Of a stretch of DNA of 5,001 bases, positions 4,899 to 5,001 are shown in pieces; within the stretch, counting starts at the first letter, position 1, and each line of letters begins with the position of its first letter. The notes under the pieces were generated by a model. That model had not been told where the DNA came from. It saw nothing but the letters and a program-made list of their open reading frames with translations, and searched no databases. Both the position numbers and the translations under genes were made by a program. Origin of the DNA: Gemmatimonadales bacterium (GTDB lineage Bacteria; Gemmatimonadota; Gemmatimonadetes; Gemmatimonadales; GWC2-71-9); assembly GCA_013816685.1 (NCBI GenBank), contig JACDDX010000156.1:1-5001 (forward strand), read 5' to 3'.

Positions 4899-5001
4899 AT
4901 GGACCTCGACACCAAGCTGGCAGCCCTGGCAGACGCCGCGAAGTACGATGCGAGCTGCGCCAGCAGCGGCTCGCGAGGGCGGCGTGCCCGCGGCACCGGC
5001 G
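4899..5001 (+). CDS. Putative DNA modification/repair radical SAM protein, N-terminus only
   Basis: The first 34 codons of a gene running off the window. The N-terminus MDLDTKLAALADAAKYDASCASSGS carries the AKYD-x-SC-x-SSGS signature typical of the radical SAM family annotated as putative DNA modification/repair protein (TIGR03916, linked with a uracil-DNA-glycosylase-like partner). The radical SAM CxxxCxxC cluster motif would lie beyond the window, so catalysis cannot be confirmed here. The start at ATG 4899 puts the signature at residues 14-25, as expected. Only a weak AGG precedes it, and a -10-like element very near the ATG suggests a leaderless message. Members often sit next to a gene of the partner family (TIGR03915), which would be downstream. 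The identification rests on a short but distinctive motif. Confidence 0.72.
   Translation, partial: MDLDTKLAALADAAKYDASCASSGSRGRRARGTG

Noticed and set aside
4775..4996. 73-codon minus-strand frame at the right edge
   Set aside because: It is antisense to the N-terminus of the radical SAM gene, which has a family signature; the product is just Arg/Ala-rich.

Overview
The window is G+C-rich bacterial chromosome, densely coded, with small intergenic gaps and genes on both strands. GC-rich third codon positions, a DUF3618 membrane protein, single-domain response regulators and an EEP-nuclease/cardiolipin-synthase pair fit a soil or environmental lineage such as Gemmatimonadota. Proteobacteria or a Deinococcus-like group cannot be excluded from 5 kb. 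No rRNA, tRNA, CRISPR array, transposase or phage gene is visible.

Layout. Plus strand, 1-1726: the 3' part of an endonuclease/exonuclease/phosphatase (EEP) family gene is joined by an ATGA stop/start overlap to a phospholipase D-type cardiolipin synthase. This is the same gene order as ybhP-clsB in Escherichia coli. Minus strand, 2017-1757: a convergent 86-aa gene of unknown function with a strong Shine-Dalgarno (SD) sequence and a plausible promoter. Minus strand, 3381-2301: a 149-aa two-helix membrane protein whose cytoplasmic part resembles a histidine-kinase dimerisation helix without the phosphorylatable histidine. It is followed by a single-domain response regulator that ends at a likely intrinsic terminator. 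Plus strand, 3599-4341: an unrecognised 151-aa protein, then a 54-aa acidic protein whose stop codon lies inside an intrinsic terminator. Plus strand, 4491-4778: a DUF3618 small membrane protein. Plus strand, 4899 to the window end: the first 34 codons of a radical SAM protein of the putative DNA modification/repair family.

How the parts may work together. The EEP/PLD pair is probably one translationally coupled unit acting on membrane phospholipid head groups. The minus-strand membrane protein and response regulator could be a minimal signalling pair: a kinase-like membrane scaffold that cannot autophosphorylate, plus a receiver with an atypical switch residue. That link is inference from adjacency and motif decay. 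The other genes look like independent transcription units. The most unusual item is the kinase-like membrane protein/receiver pair. Most of the rest is ordinary core genome with several small uncharacterised genes.
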